Notes: generated from the letters alone by a model not told the origin. A stretch of DNA of 64,000 nt from JAAFHZ01 sp964247085 (GCA_964247085.1 CAXTSX010000002.1:62001-126000), one strand, 5' to 3'; positions 17,244-26,823 are shown, counted from the stretch's first letter. Numbers and translations are program-made.

Positions 17244-18608
17244 ATGAAAGTTACCCAGGAAAAGCTCGCACACAGTCAAGTTGGCTTGCAGATAGAAGTG
17301 CCAGCCGAGCAAGCCAAAATCTATCACGAGCAGGCCATCCAAAACTTAATACGCAACGCCAATATCCCTGGCTTTCGGAAAGGTAAAGTGCCCCGTCAGA
17401 TGATTGTTCAGCGGTTTGGTGCTCAACAGATCAAGGCTATGGCGATCGAAAGCCTGTTAGAAAAGATTCTCCCCGAAGCTATTAAAGAAGCTGCTGTACC
17501 GGCTTTGGGCAATTATCAGATTGTCTCGGAATTTGATGACCTCATCGCTAATTTTAAAGTCGATCAGCCTTTTACTTTTAAAGCGGCAGTAGATGTACCG
17601 CCAGAAGTGAAGCTGGGAGATTACCAACAGCTGAAGGTCACCGCCGAAGAAGAAGTGGTTGAAGCTGATGCGGTTGATAAATTCTTGGCCGAACGTCAGC
17701 GTGAAAAATCCACTTTAGTACCAGTTACCAGTCGTAGTGCGCAGCTCGATGATGTGGCTGTGGTTGATTACAGCGGCAAAACGGCTGATGGCGAAGAAAT
17801 TAAGGGCGCTCAAGCTACTGATGCCGAAGTGGAACTATCGGTCGATCGGTTTATTGCTGACTTAGTGCATGGCATTGTCGGGATGAAAATCGACGAAGCT
17901 AAGACTATTCCAGTCACCTTCCCCGCCGACTATGCCCGCGAAGACTTGGCCGGTCAGGTAGCCAGCTTTGATGTCACGGTTAAAGATCTCAAAACCAGAG
18001 AACTTCCCGACCTGAGCGATGACTTTGCCCAAGAAATTAGCGAAGAAGCGACCCTCTATGCTTTACGCGAATCCTTAACCAAGCAGTTTGCCGATCGAGC
18101 AGCAGATGGTACTAAATCCAATATCGGCACAGCGCTTTCTACTGCTTTGGTCGAAATCGTCGAGGTTGACCCGCCAGAAACCATGATTGACCAAGAAACT
18201 GGCAACATCTTGCAGATGATGGCTCAACAATTTAGCCAATACGGCATGGATGTCAATCAGCTCTTCACCCGCGAAAGTATTCCTAAAATGAAGGAGAATT
18301 GCCGCCCGGATGCGATCAAAAACCTGAAGGAAGCTTTAGCGATCGCTGAGATTGCCAAGCAAGAAAAAATCAGCGTTGAGCCCGCTGAAATTGATGCTAA
18401 ATGTGTCACTATTCGCGAGCAGTTGCAAGGCGATGTGATTGAAGAAAAATTACGCGCTTTTGTAATCGAAGATATGACTAAAGAAAAAGTCTTAGAATGG
18501 TTGCAGTCTAAAAGCGAAGTAACGTTGGTGCCAGTTGGTTCTTTGACCAAGGAAGATCCAGCCGAAGCCGCAGCTATTGAGGTGGAAGCCGAAGTTGTAG
18601 CTGAATAA
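17244..18608 (+). CDS. tig: Trigger factor
   Basis: 454-residue ribosome-bound chaperone and peptidyl-prolyl isomerase that receives nascent chains at the exit tunnel. The N-terminal domain contains the ribosome-docking loop (IPGFRKGKVPRQMI, about 45-58). The FKBP domain spans about 155-245 (VAVVDYSGKTADGEEI), and a long helical C-terminal domain follows. The acidic tail rich in Glu/Ala is common in cyanobacteria. First gene of tig-clpP-clpX, linking folding and proteolysis. Confidence 0.96.
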   Translation: MKVTQEKLAHSQVGLQIEVPAEQAKIYHEQAIQNLIRNANIPGFRKGKVPRQMIVQRFGAQQIKAMAIESLLEKILPEAIKEAAVPALGNYQIVSEFDDLIANFKVDQPFTFKAAVDVPPEVKLGDYQQLKVTAEEEVVEADAVDKFLAERQREKSTLVPVTSRSAQLDDVAVVDYSGKTADGEEIKGAQATDAEVELSVDRFIADLVHGIVGMKIDEAKTIPVTFPADYAREDLAGQVASFDVTVKDLKTRELPDLSDDFAQEISEEATLYALRESLTKQFADRAADGTKSNIGTALSTALVEIVEVDPPETMIDQETGNILQMMAQQFSQYGMDVNQLFTRESIPKMKENCRPDAIKNLKEALAIAEIAKQEKISVEPAEIDAKCVTIREQLQGDVIEEKLRAFVIEDMTKEKVLEWLQSKSEVTLVPVGSLTKEDPAEAAAIEVEAEVVAE

Positions 18609-18641
18609 AAACTAGCTATCAACGACGGTAATCGATCGGTA

Positions 18642-18688
18642 ACACGGATCTAAAATGTATCTTACTTGATACCAATTCAGATCTGTGT
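18642..18688. repeat. Imperfect inverted repeat between tig and clpP
   Basis: ACACGGATCT (18642-18651) pairs with AGATCTGTGT (18679-18688), with one G-T wobble and a 27-base loop. There is no T-run, so it is not a classic terminator. It may be an RNA processing signal or chance. Confidence 0.3.
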
Positions 18689-18845
18689 CTACCACCAAGA
18701 TCTAGATGTTGCGATATAACTTAAGTAATGAAAGACACCGAAATATATCAAAACAGTTTCATTCCAGATAAACTGGATGGCATATTTTGATGATCTTGAA
18801 TCTGTTTGCTGGCTAAATAATTCTTTTCACCGAACTACCGTTCCA

Positions 18846-19511
18846 ATGTTTCTATCCCAACACTCTGATTATCCTTCGAGCATTGTTGCCCAGCCAGAAA
18901 TATTTTCTGGGACTGTTATTCCTATGGTGGTAGAGCAGTCTGGCACTGGCGAAAGAGCCTTTGATATCTATTCTCGGTTGTTACGAGAGCGGATTATCTT
19001 CTTGGGTACTCAGGTGGATGATGCGATCGCCACCTCCCTGATTGCCCAAATGCTGGTTTTAGAAGCAGAAGATCCTGAAAAAGATATTCAGCTGTACATC
19101 AATTCTCCCGGTGGTTCGGTCATGGCAGGGATGGGGATTTATGACACCATGCAGCACATTCGCCCCGATGTGGTAACTATTTGCTACGGTTTAGCTGCCA
19201 GTATGGGGGCTTTTTTGTTAGCTAGTGGGGCAGCGGGTAAAAGAATGTGTCTTCCCAGCGCCCGGATTATGATTCATCAGCCTTCGGGTGGTGCTCAGGG
19301 TCAAGCGATCGACATTGAAATCCAAGCGCGAGAAATTCTCTATAACAAGAGTCAGCTGAATGAAATCTTGGCTCACCACACCGGTCAACCCCTAGATAAA
19401 TTAGCTGCTGATACGGAGCGAGATTTCTTCATGTCGTCAGACGAAGCGCAAGCTTATGGACTGATCGATAAAGTTATTACCAAGCCAGTGGCTTTAGAGC
19501 TAGTGGTTTAA
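18846..19511 (+). CDS. clpP: ATP-dependent Clp protease proteolytic subunit (ClpP2 type)
   Basis: Serine protease that forms the barrel degrading substrates fed by ClpX. From ATG 18846 it has 221 residues; an ATG at 18777 in the same frame would add 23 residues not typical of the family. The catalytic triad is Ser119 (GLAASMGAF), His144 (IMIHQPSGG) and Asp193 (ERDFFMS), all intact, so this is not an inactive ClpR. Its position before clpX marks it as the ClpP2 paralogue of cyanobacteria. No strong ribosome site supports either start. Confidence 0.95.
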   Translation: MFLSQHSDYPSSIVAQPEIFSGTVIPMVVEQSGTGERAFDIYSRLLRERIIFLGTQVDDAIATSLIAQMLVLEAEDPEKDIQLYINSPGGSVMAGMGIYDTMQHIRPDVVTICYGLAASMGAFLLASGAAGKRMCLPSARIMIHQPSGGAQGQAIDIEIQAREILYNKSQLNEILAHHTGQPLDKLAADTERDFFMSSDEAQAYGLIDKVITKPVALELVV

Positions 19512-19559
19512 TTTGTGTTTGATGGCTAGTTTTCCCTCATTTGTTGTTAGAGGCACATT

Positions 19560-20903
19560 ATGTCTAAATTCGATGCTCATCTCAAATGCTCCTTCTGTGG
19601 AAAGTCTCAGGATAAAGTTAGAAAACTAATCGCGGGGCCAGGAGTTTACATTTGTGATGAATGCGTGGAATTGTGTAATGAAATTTTGGATGAGGAGTTA
19701 CTAGAAGGCCATGGCAACATGTCCCATCAACCAGCTCGATCGGAACCCCGTAAAAAGAAAGAATCGACGCTGCCCATGACGGTCAGCCAAATGCCCAAGC
19801 CCCGTGATTTGAAGCAGTATTTAGATGATCATGTGATTGGCCAGGAAGAAGCGAAGAAGGTTCTGTCAGTCTCGGTTTACAACCACTACAAACGGCTCAG
19901 CTACGCTCAGGCTAAGGAAAATAGTGGGAGTAAAGCGAACTCCGCCGAAGACAAGATCGAGTTGCAAAAAGCCAACATTTTGCTAGTGGGTCCCACCGGT
20001 TGTGGGAAAACTATGCTGGCTCAAACCTTAGCTAAAGTGCTGCAAGTACCCTTCGCCGTCGCCGATGCCACCACCCTGACCGAAGCTGGTTATGTGGGCG
20101 AAGATGTCGAAAATATCTTACTGCGGCTCTTGCAAGTTGCCGACATGGATGCTGAAGAGGCGCAACGGGGCATTATCTACATCGATGAAATCGATAAAAT
20201 TGCTCGCAAGAGTGAAAATCCTTCGATTACCAGAGATGTTTCCGGGGAAGGTGTCCAACAAGCCCTGCTTAAAATGTTAGAGGGGACGATCGCGAATGTG
20301 CCACCGCAGGGGGGGCGTAAACATCCCTACCAAGACTGCATCCAAATTGATACTAGCAATATCATGTTTATTTGCGGTGGTGCTTTTGTCGGGCTGGAAA
20401 AGATTGTGGAACAGCGCCTGGGTAAAAAATCGATGGGCTTTATTCAGCCCGCCGAAAGTGGCCAGTCCCGCGAACAGCGGAATGCCGATTTGCTTAAACA
20501 GGTGGAACCAGAGGATCTGGTTAAATTTGGTTTAATTCCCGAGTTTATTGGCCGGGTGCCAGTGACAGCGGTGCTAGAACCATTGGATGAAGAAGCTTTG
20601 GTGGCGATCTTGACGGAGCCGCGCAATGCGTTGGTGAAGCAGTATGAAGAGTTGATGAAGATGGATAATGTCAAACTGGAGTTTAAATCGGATGCGATTA
20701 CGGCGATCGCTAGAGAAGCTTATCGACGGAAGACGGGAGCGCGGGCTTTGCGCGGTATTGTAGAAGAGTTGATGCTAGATATGATGTATGAGTTGCCTTC
20801 CCGCAAAGATGTAACGCGCTGTGTGATTACTTCGGAGATGGTCGAGAAGCGATCGACTGCTGAGTTGATTACTTTGCCAGTACGGAAACCAGAATCAGCC
20901 TAA
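19560..20903 (+). CDS. clpX: ATP-dependent Clp protease ATP-binding subunit ClpX
   Basis: 447-residue AAA+ unfoldase, full length. The N-terminal zinc-binding domain has Cys10, Cys13, Cys32 and Cys35. Walker A is GPTGCGKT at 144-151 and Walker B is IIYIDEIDKIA. The pore motif GYVGEDV and the ClpP-docking IGF-like loop region (KSMGF) are present. It hexamerises and feeds proteins into ClpP, whose gene ends 48 bases upstream. Confidence 0.97.
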   Translation: MSKFDAHLKCSFCGKSQDKVRKLIAGPGVYICDECVELCNEILDEELLEGHGNMSHQPARSEPRKKKESTLPMTVSQMPKPRDLKQYLDDHVIGQEEAKKVLSVSVYNHYKRLSYAQAKENSGSKANSAEDKIELQKANILLVGPTGCGKTMLAQTLAKVLQVPFAVADATTLTEAGYVGEDVENILLRLLQVADMDAEEAQRGIIYIDEIDKIARKSENPSITRDVSGEGVQQALLKMLEGTIANVPPQGGRKHPYQDCIQIDTSNIMFICGGAFVGLEKIVEQRLGKKSMGFIQPAESGQSREQRNADLLKQVEPEDLVKFGLIPEFIGRVPVTAVLEPLDEEALVAILTEPRNALVKQYEELMKMDNVKLEFKSDAITAIAREAYRRKTGARALRGIVEELMLDMMYELPSRKDVTRCVITSEMVEKRSTAELITLPVRKPESA

Positions 20904-20985
20904 AAAATTTAGTGAATCTTTGATAGCGATATTTCCCCCAATCCCTAATGATATGATCTACCGGAAAATCCTAGTAAAGTAAAAT

Positions 20986-21471
20986 ATGTTTGTGTATATC
21001 TGTCAATTTGTTGTGAAAGCGCTGATTGTTAGTTCTATGTTTCTAACAACTTCTGAATTACAGCAGAAGGCCTCTATTGCTGCTTTAAAGCCTTTACCAA
21101 ATACTCTAAACTCATTAACTTTTGAGTATTTGATAGCAGTGTTGAACTTAGCCTCGCGTCCATTTGCACACAATAATACATTCAACACAAATGTTATTGA
21201 GCAAATGTATCGCGGTAAAATGGTAGATGGGCAATGGAAATCCAGTGACTCCTATCCAGGTGGCCTGGCAGGTGCAATCAGAAGAGAATTGTCTAAAGGT
21301 GAACTTGTTGGAGGAGTAAGCCATTTACAGAAAGGCAAAGACAGATTAGCTCAACTTAAAGATATTATTTCAAAAGGTAAAATTGGTACTTCGGTCTTAG
21401 ATACTTATGATATGGATATTGCTAAAGCATTACATGACGATTTACAGGCTGCACTACAAACTAAGCCATAG
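20986..21471 (+). CDS. Orphan protein resembling a polymorphic-toxin C-terminal domain
   Basis: 161 residues from ATG 20986; ATG 21037 would give 144 and avoid an odd hydrophobic start, and neither has a good ribosome site. The C-terminal 75 residues read GGLAGAIRRELSKGELVGG, then His113, and end DIAKALHDDLQAALQ. This pattern (AGAIR, then VGG-x2-H, then a helical A-x2-L-x2-DL tail) resembles, from memory, a domain at the C-terminus of some filamentous-haemagglutinin/CdiA- and Rhs-type toxins. No delivery domain is attached. It lies 9 bases before a second small gene. Base composition is more AT-rich than the flanking clpX and mtnP genes. Function uncertain. Confidence 0.4.
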   Translation: MFVYICQFVVKALIVSSMFLTTSELQQKASIAALKPLPNTLNSLTFEYLIAVLNLASRPFAHNNTFNTNVIEQMYRGKMVDGQWKSSDSYPGGLAGAIRRELSKGELVGGVSHLQKGKDRLAQLKDIISKGKIGTSVLDTYDMDIAKALHDDLQAALQTKP

Positions 21472-21480
21472 CAAAACGAT

Positions 21481-21951
21481 ATGAATAAATACCAAGAATT
21501 GACATCTCAGTTAATCTCTCTAGCTCCAGACTTAGCCAGCAAATATGCAACAATGAATGCAGAATTTGGGAGTGATTTTACAGATGATGATGCTGCAAAA
21601 TTAAAAGAAATTGACGAAATACATTCTTTGCAAAGTCAATCTAAGGCGGTAGGTACAACGGTTGTATTTGAGAATTTGCTAGTTCCATATATATTAGAGA
21701 TTTCTGCCATGGATCGTGATTCTGAACAGTTATCTAAGATCATGAATTGGCTCGAAGAGTTATCTAGCAGCAACGTCTTTGAAATTAGTAATTTAGTTGC
21801 TGGCAGTATTTGTGAGCCATTGATTGCATCGCATGAAGATAAGTTAGCTTTTCTAATTCCTTACATGGGAACTAAAATGAAAGAGCTATGCAAAATGCAA
21901 TTTTCCAGATTTATAGTTACAGAGGAAACAAAAAAGATGTTTCTTACTTAA
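21481..21951 (+). CDS. Small acidic helical protein, possible immunity partner
   Basis: 156 residues, mostly helical. An acidic N-terminal part (FTDDDAAKLKEIDEIHSL) precedes a repeated-helix region (SKIMNWLEELSSS, IASHEDKLAFLIPYMG). It resembles, loosely and from memory, DUF7674-like proteins with a tail counting helix pairs, but I cannot confirm this. It starts with ATG only 9 bases after the toxin-like gene and shares its AT-rich composition. That spacing is typical of toxin-immunity or toxin-antitoxin pairs; the role is inference. Confidence 0.4.
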   Translation: MNKYQELTSQLISLAPDLASKYATMNAEFGSDFTDDDAAKLKEIDEIHSLQSQSKAVGTTVVFENLLVPYILEISAMDRDSEQLSKIMNWLEELSSSNVFEISNLVAGSICEPLIASHEDKLAFLIPYMGTKMKELCKMQFSRFIVTEETKKMFLT

Positions 21952-22031
21952 AACTTATTAATCATGGGCTGGTTCTGTAATTTTCTAATGGGAATCACTC
22001 ATCTCAGGTAATGAAACTAAGTTCAGAATAT

Positions 22032-22907
22032 TTAACCTACATACTTTCCAATTAATAAGCTCAGTTTTTCTTTAGTTGCTGGGTTGGCATGTTCCATTTG
22101 AGTAATGATCGCGTACTTTAAAGCGCTATGTGCGATCGATTCAAAAGGATTAGCCGCAATTCGTTTCACAGTTTCTTGAATGACCCGCTGGGCATTGTTG
22201 GCATTTTTGCCCAAATTCGCAATCACCATTTCCACCGTCACACTGTCGTGATCCGGGTGCCAACAATCGTAATCCGTAGAGAGCGCCAAAGTCGCATAAG
22301 CCATCTCCGCTTCTCTGGCCAGCTTGGCTTCGGGTAAATTAGTCATCCCAATAATAGTGCCGCCCAGCTGGCGATACATATTCGATTCCGCCTTTGTCGA
22401 AAAAGCGGGGCCTTCCATACAGACATATGTACCACCTTGATGACAAGTAATGCCCTCCAAATTTAAAGAGGCGATCGAATCAGCTAAGACCTGTTGCAGC
22501 TGTTTACAAATCGGATCACCAAAGGAAATATGTGCCACAATGCCATCACCAAAAAAAGTAGAGGCGCGGTTTTTGGTGCGATCGATAAACTGATCGGGCA
22601 ATACCAAGTCCAAAGGCTTAACTTCTGCCTGCAGGGAGCCAACCGCTGAGGCCGAGAGCAGATATTCCACACCCAACTGCTTCATGGCATGAACGTTGGC
22701 GCGGTAGGGTACTTCGCTGGGGGTGAGGTGGTGATGACGACCATGTCGAGCAATAAAAGCTACTTTGGTGCCATCTAATTCCCCCACAATCAGGGCATCA
22801 GATGGATCGCCAAAGGGAGTATGGAGAGAGACTTCTTCCACATTTTTCAGGGCTTCCATCTTGTACAGGCCGCTACCGCCAATGATGCCAATTTTGATGT
22901 CTGTCAT
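22032..22907 (-). CDS. mtnP: S-methyl-5'-thioadenosine phosphorylase
   Basis: 291 residues, the usual length. It cleaves methylthioadenosine with phosphate to adenine and methylthioribose-1-phosphate in methionine salvage. GGSGLY at 10-15 binds phosphate, RHGRHHHLTPSEVPYRAN is the signature of the trimeric phosphorylase family, and CMEGPAFSTKAESN plus ALSTDYDCWH form the substrate pocket. Single gene, convergent with the small pair upstream of it in the window. Confidence 0.93.
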   Translation of the reverse strand: MTDIKIGIIGGSGLYKMEALKNVEEVSLHTPFGDPSDALIVGELDGTKVAFIARHGRHHHLTPSEVPYRANVHAMKQLGVEYLLSASAVGSLQAEVKPLDLVLPDQFIDRTKNRASTFFGDGIVAHISFGDPICKQLQQVLADSIASLNLEGITCHQGGTYVCMEGPAFSTKAESNMYRQLGGTIIGMTNLPEAKLAREAEMAYATLALSTDYDCWHPDHDSVTVEMVIANLGKNANNAQRVIQETVKRIAANPFESIAHSALKYAIITQMEHANPATKEKLSLLIGKYVG

Positions 22908-23039
22908 GAGTTTTTAGATGGTGATGAACCCAAAAATTATAGCGGAGTAGCCAGCCAGATCGCTGAGGTCATTATCAAGATCGCCAGGATATATTGGCGA
23001 GGTGCCGGTTGAAGCCGACACTGTGAAACGCTTACCGCC

Positions 23040-23270
23040 GTGACTTTTATGAATCAGCAATCTCTTCAAAACAGCCTCGTAAACATCATGAAAACAACTA
23101 ATATTTTGAACTGGGCTGCTAGTTTAAATGTGGATGATTTGGAGTTAGATGCTCAGCCAGCGGCTATTGTTGCTGAGGATCATTTGTTGATGATGCGATC
23201 GACTGAAGTGCTAGATCTAGCGGCTGCCATAAAAATAGGTAGCTTTTCATTGACCGATATTACTAACTGA
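23040..23270 (+). CDS. Possible small protein of unknown function
   Basis: 76 residues from GTG 23040; 73 from ATG 23049 or 60 from ATG 23088. The sequence has coding-like amphipathic character (VDDLELDAQPAAIVAEDHLL) but no family I recognise, no cysteines and no signal peptide. It lies 87 bases upstream of the creatininase-family gene on the same strand. It could be spurious. An upstream hairpin TCGCCA/TGGCGA is at 22981-23000. Confidence 0.25.
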   Translation: MTFMNQQSLQNSLVNIMKTTNILNWAASLNVDDLELDAQPAAIVAEDHLLMMRSTEVLDLAAAIKIGSFSLTDITN

Positions 23271-23357
23271 ATATTAATAACTGTGGCGCGGCTTAAATAT
23301 TTTTCGTGAAATTTGTTGATGTGTTAGGATCGTGGCCATGTTATTGGCAGTCCTTCC

Positions 23358-24095
23358 ATGCAACTTTCCCTCAGTACTTGGCCAGAGGTGGAAACCTACC
23401 TGCAAAGTTCGACTGGCATCATTATTCCGATCGGATCCACCGAACAGCATGGACCAACGGGCTTAATCGGCACCGATGCAATCACAGCGGAATCGATCGC
23501 CCAGGGAGTTGGCGAAGCTACTGGCGCACTAGTAACACCCACGATCAACGTGGGCATGGCACTGCATCACATGGCTTTCCCCGGCACGATTAGTCTGCGG
23601 CCTAGTACCTTGATGTTGGTAGTGCGAGACTATTTGACATCTTTAACTCAGGCTGGCTTCACTAAGTTTTTTTTCATCAATGGTCATGGCGGTAACATGG
23701 CCACGCTTAAGGCTGCTTTTTCGGAGACCTATGCTTATTTAAGTGATATTCAAGTAGATGCCGAAATCCAGTGTCATTTGGCGAATTGGTTTATGGGTGG
23801 TTCGGTTTATCGGTTAGCCAAGGAACTGTATGGCAACGAAGAAGGTTCTCATGCCACCCCGTCGGAGGTGGCGGTGACCCAGTATTTGTATCCGGAGTCG
23901 ATTAAGCAGGCTGAGTTACTACCTTTAACTACGGCTGGCCACCGCATTTATGGTGCCGCCGATTTTCGGCGCTCTTATCCGGACGGTCGGATGGGCTCTA
24001 ACCCCGGCTTGGCGACACCGGAGCATGGTAAGCAGTTTTATGAGGCAGCGGTGACCGAACTGACTGCTAGTTATCAGCAGTTTTTGGCGGAGTAA
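23358..24095 (+). CDS. Creatininase-family amidohydrolase
   Basis: 245-residue metal-dependent hydrolase. The metal ligands are visible: Glu29 and His31 in IGSTEQHGP, Asp40 in GTDA, and the NGHGGN motif near 110-115; EEGSHATPSE supplies the later Glu/His. The family covers creatinine amidohydrolase, the riboflavin-pathway formamide hydrolase ArfB and the mycofactocin peptidase MftE, so the substrate cannot be named. It lies seven bases before recJ and is probably co-transcribed with it. Confidence 0.85.
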   Translation: MQLSLSTWPEVETYLQSSTGIIIPIGSTEQHGPTGLIGTDAITAESIAQGVGEATGALVTPTINVGMALHHMAFPGTISLRPSTLMLVVRDYLTSLTQAGFTKFFFINGHGGNMATLKAAFSETYAYLSDIQVDAEIQCHLANWFMGGSVYRLAKELYGNEEGSHATPSEVAVTQYLYPESIKQAELLPLTTAGHRIYGAADFRRSYPDGRMGSNPGLATPEHGKQFYEAAVTELTASYQQFLAE

Positions 24096-24102
24096 TATTG
24101 AT

Positions 24103-26106
24103 ATGTCTGCTCATCATCTGCCCCAGCACCGTTGGCAAATCACCCCCGCTACTGAAAATGCTGCCGCCGAATTGGCAGAATCGATCGAACTAACGACCGA
24201 TGCTCCTACTTCGCCCTTAATTGCCCAAGTATTGATCAATCGGGGGGTAACGACAGCAGCGCAGGTCGATCGATATGTGCATGGTCTGGGTCAAGATTTG
24301 CCCAATCCGGTCATAGATTTTTTAGATTTAGAGAAAAGCTTGGATCTGCTGGTGGATGCGATCGACCGGTCCGCCAAGATTGCCATTTGTGGGGACTATG
24401 ATGCTGATGGCATGACCAGTACCGCCCTTTTGCTGCGGGCCTTGCGTACCTTAGGTGCCCAAGTGCATTACGAAATTCCTAGCCGGATGAGCGATGGCTA
24501 TGGCATTAATTGTCGGATTGTGGAGAAATTTCACGCTGAAGGTATTGAGCTGGTGCTGACTGTCGATAACGGCATTGCCGCTTACGATGCGGTGGCTAGA
24601 GCCGTGGAATTGGGTTTAAAAGTAATCATCACCGATCACCACGATTTACCGCCTCAGTTGCCACCCGCCGCTGCGATTTTAAATCCCAAGCTAATTCCGG
24701 AAGACTCAATCTACTACACCATTGCCGGAGTGGGCGTGGCCTATCTAATGGCTGTGGCCTTAGCCGAAAAAATAGGCGGTGATCATGCGGTCTTAAATAA
24801 CCAAATGCTAGAGCTATTCACCCTGGGAACGATCGCCGATTTGGCCGCTTTAACCGGTATCAACCGCACTTTAGTGCGTCAGGGCTTGAAGCTATTGCCT
24901 AATTCCCAAATTTTAGGTGTGCAAGCTCTGATTGAAGCTTCCGGTGCTGGTAAATCGGACACGATTAAGCCGGAAGATATTGGCTTCAGGCTGGGACCAA
25001 GAATTAATGCGATCGGACGCATTGGCGATCCGCAAATTGTGATTGAGCTATTGACCACTAATGATGCTGATTTGGCTCAAGACTTAGCCAAGCAGTGCGA
25101 AGAAACCAATCGCCAGCGCCAAGAACTCTGTGCCCAAATTGAGCAAGAATCGATCGAACTAATTCAGACCAGTCGTTTAGATTTTCGCGGCGATCGCATC
25201 TTGGTAGTTGTCAAAGATGGTTGGCATCACGGGGTGATTGGAATTGTGGCTTCTCGCTTGGTAGAACGCTACGGCGTGCCGGTTTTTATTGGCACCTACG
25301 AAGAAAACGGTCATGTACGCGGTTCAGCTCGAAGTATTCCAGAATTTAATATTTTTCAAGCTCTAGAATTTGGCAAAGATCTGCTATTGAAACATGGTGG
25401 TCACCCTGCTGCTGGGGGTTTTTCGATGGAGGGTACTAATTTACCAGAATTTAAGCAGCGGCTACGCACTTTTGCCCATCAGTCTTTAGAGCCGGAGCAT
25501 CTCCGCCCCTTGGTGAAAATTGATGTAATTGCCCAGTTGGCCGATATTAATCCCTATACCTATGAACAGATTGATGCGATTCAGCCCTGCGGCATTGGTA
25601 ACCCCGAACCGATTTTTTGGTCGGAGAATGTGCGGGTGCAAGAGCAAAAGAAAATTGGCCAAGATGGTAGCCATCTGAAGGTGATGATGACTAGTTCCGA
25701 TTGGCCAGAGGGCATTAAGGGCGTGGCTTGGCGCTGGGGCGAATATTTCCCGCTGCCCGACAGGTTAGATATTGCTTACAAGTTGCGGGAAAACACCTGG
25801 CGCGGCAACACTACGATCGAAATGGAGTTGGTGAGTACTAGGTTACCGATTGTTTCAACCGCAGAGACAAATGCACTGATCGTGAAAAAGGATTTTATTT
25901 TTAAGGATCGTTCCTATCAATGCAGTCTGTCGGCAACAGGACAGGTGTTAGAAATTGTGAACGCAGATGGGCAAAAACTCATAGTCACCAAGGGACAAAA
26001 AATAGGGCTACTGCGGCTAGTCGATCAATCAGAAAAACCAGTATCTGTCACAGAACCCTATTTTTATCAATTAGTTAAAACTGCGATGCAGAGCTTTAAG
26101 GCTTAG
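24103..26106 (+). CDS. recJ: Single-stranded-DNA-specific exonuclease RecJ
   Basis: 667-residue 5'-3' exonuclease of recombination and mismatch repair. The DHH phosphoesterase motifs are intact: DYDADG at 98-103 and DHH at 178-180. The DHHA1 domain (GGHPAAGGFSM, about 430-440) and an OB-fold (NPEPIFWSENV) follow. A C-terminal extension of about 90 residues beyond the bacterial core is common in cyanobacteria. Its last bases overlap the convergent membrane-protein gene by 11. Confidence 0.95.
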   Translation: MSAHHLPQHRWQITPATENAAAELAESIELTTDAPTSPLIAQVLINRGVTTAAQVDRYVHGLGQDLPNPVIDFLDLEKSLDLLVDAIDRSAKIAICGDYDADGMTSTALLLRALRTLGAQVHYEIPSRMSDGYGINCRIVEKFHAEGIELVLTVDNGIAAYDAVARAVELGLKVIITDHHDLPPQLPPAAAILNPKLIPEDSIYYTIAGVGVAYLMAVALAEKIGGDHAVLNNQMLELFTLGTIADLAALTGINRTLVRQGLKLLPNSQILGVQALIEASGAGKSDTIKPEDIGFRLGPRINAIGRIGDPQIVIELLTTNDADLAQDLAKQCEETNRQRQELCAQIEQESIELIQTSRLDFRGDRILVVVKDGWHHGVIGIVASRLVERYGVPVFIGTYEENGHVRGSARSIPEFNIFQALEFGKDLLLKHGGHPAAGGFSMEGTNLPEFKQRLRTFAHQSLEPEHLRPLVKIDVIAQLADINPYTYEQIDAIQPCGIGNPEPIFWSENVRVQEQKKIGQDGSHLKVMMTSSDWPEGIKGVAWRWGEYFPLPDRLDIAYKLRENTWRGNTTIEMELVSTRLPIVSTAETNALIVKKDFIFKDRSYQCSLSATGQVLEIVNADGQKLIVTKGQKIGLLRLVDQSEKPVSVTEPYFYQLVKTAMQSFKA

Positions 26107-26749
26107 ACCCGGCAAGATTTCCCGCAATTTGACACCATTCTTGCCGTAAATCTCGATCGGCTGGTGCCGACAAATCTAGTGTTTTGTTTGCCCATTCTGG
26201 GTGTTTTTGCCAAAATACTCGATCGACTTGCTTACTACTGACTTGTGACTTTTGCATTTTGCCAGGAATGCCCGTGCAAGCATTTTGGTCGGTATTAGCT
26301 TTAGCCAGATCGGATGTAGTTACATCTTTCTTGGGCATTACCACCGGATTAACTACTGTCGAACTGGTGGCTACTTCTGGTGTGACATTGCTGCGCTGAA
26401 ACAAGTCTGCAATAGCATTGAAGATAAAACTGATTAACAATACGCTTAAAAACAACGTTCCGATCAGGAAGGCCACTCGTTTGATCGGTCTGCGAAAATC
26501 ATCAGCAATGGGACTCTTGACCTGTTCGGTCAGGGGATCACCCGGATGTAAGCGTGGTGCGACGTGAGTTTTTTGACCACCACCCGTTGGAGCACTGGCG
26601 GGTAATGAATTATTCAGCGAGAGTGAATCGCCTAGATTGTTGTACTGTAATGCCTGAGATGATTGCAGGTGAAACTGGGGCAGTTGAACACCACCGGTTT
26701 TCTGCGCAGCTGGAGAGGGCTGGTTGGGATTAGTAGGCTGAGGTGCCAT
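26096..26749 (-). CDS. Single-span membrane protein of unknown function
   Basis: 217 residues. A long Pro/Gln/Asn-rich cytoplasmic-looking N-terminus precedes one membrane helix at about 91-115 (RVAFLIGTLFLSVLLISFIF). A roughly 90-residue C-terminal part follows, with two cysteines and the segment VDRVFWQKHPEWANKTLDLS near 165-185, which looks like a conserved folded unit. Not recognised as a named family. It lies 75 bases beyond the FHA-kinase gene on the same strand, so the two may be co-transcribed. Overlaps recJ tail-to-tail. Confidence 0.65.
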   Translation of the reverse strand: MAPQPTNPNQPSPAAQKTGGVQLPQFHLQSSQALQYNNLGDSLSLNNSLPASAPTGGGQKTHVAPRLHPGDPLTEQVKSPIADDFRRPIKRVAFLIGTLFLSVLLISFIFNAIADLFQRSNVTPEVATSSTVVNPVVMPKKDVTTSDLAKANTDQNACTGIPGKMQKSQVSSKQVDRVFWQKHPEWANKTLDLSAPADRDLRQEWCQIAGNLAGSKP

Positions 26750-26823
26750 AGTTCAAGCCGGTAAAACATTAGCTCTATTATGAACTAAATTTGACCAGTT
26801 ATGCACAGAGTTTACCTAATCAA

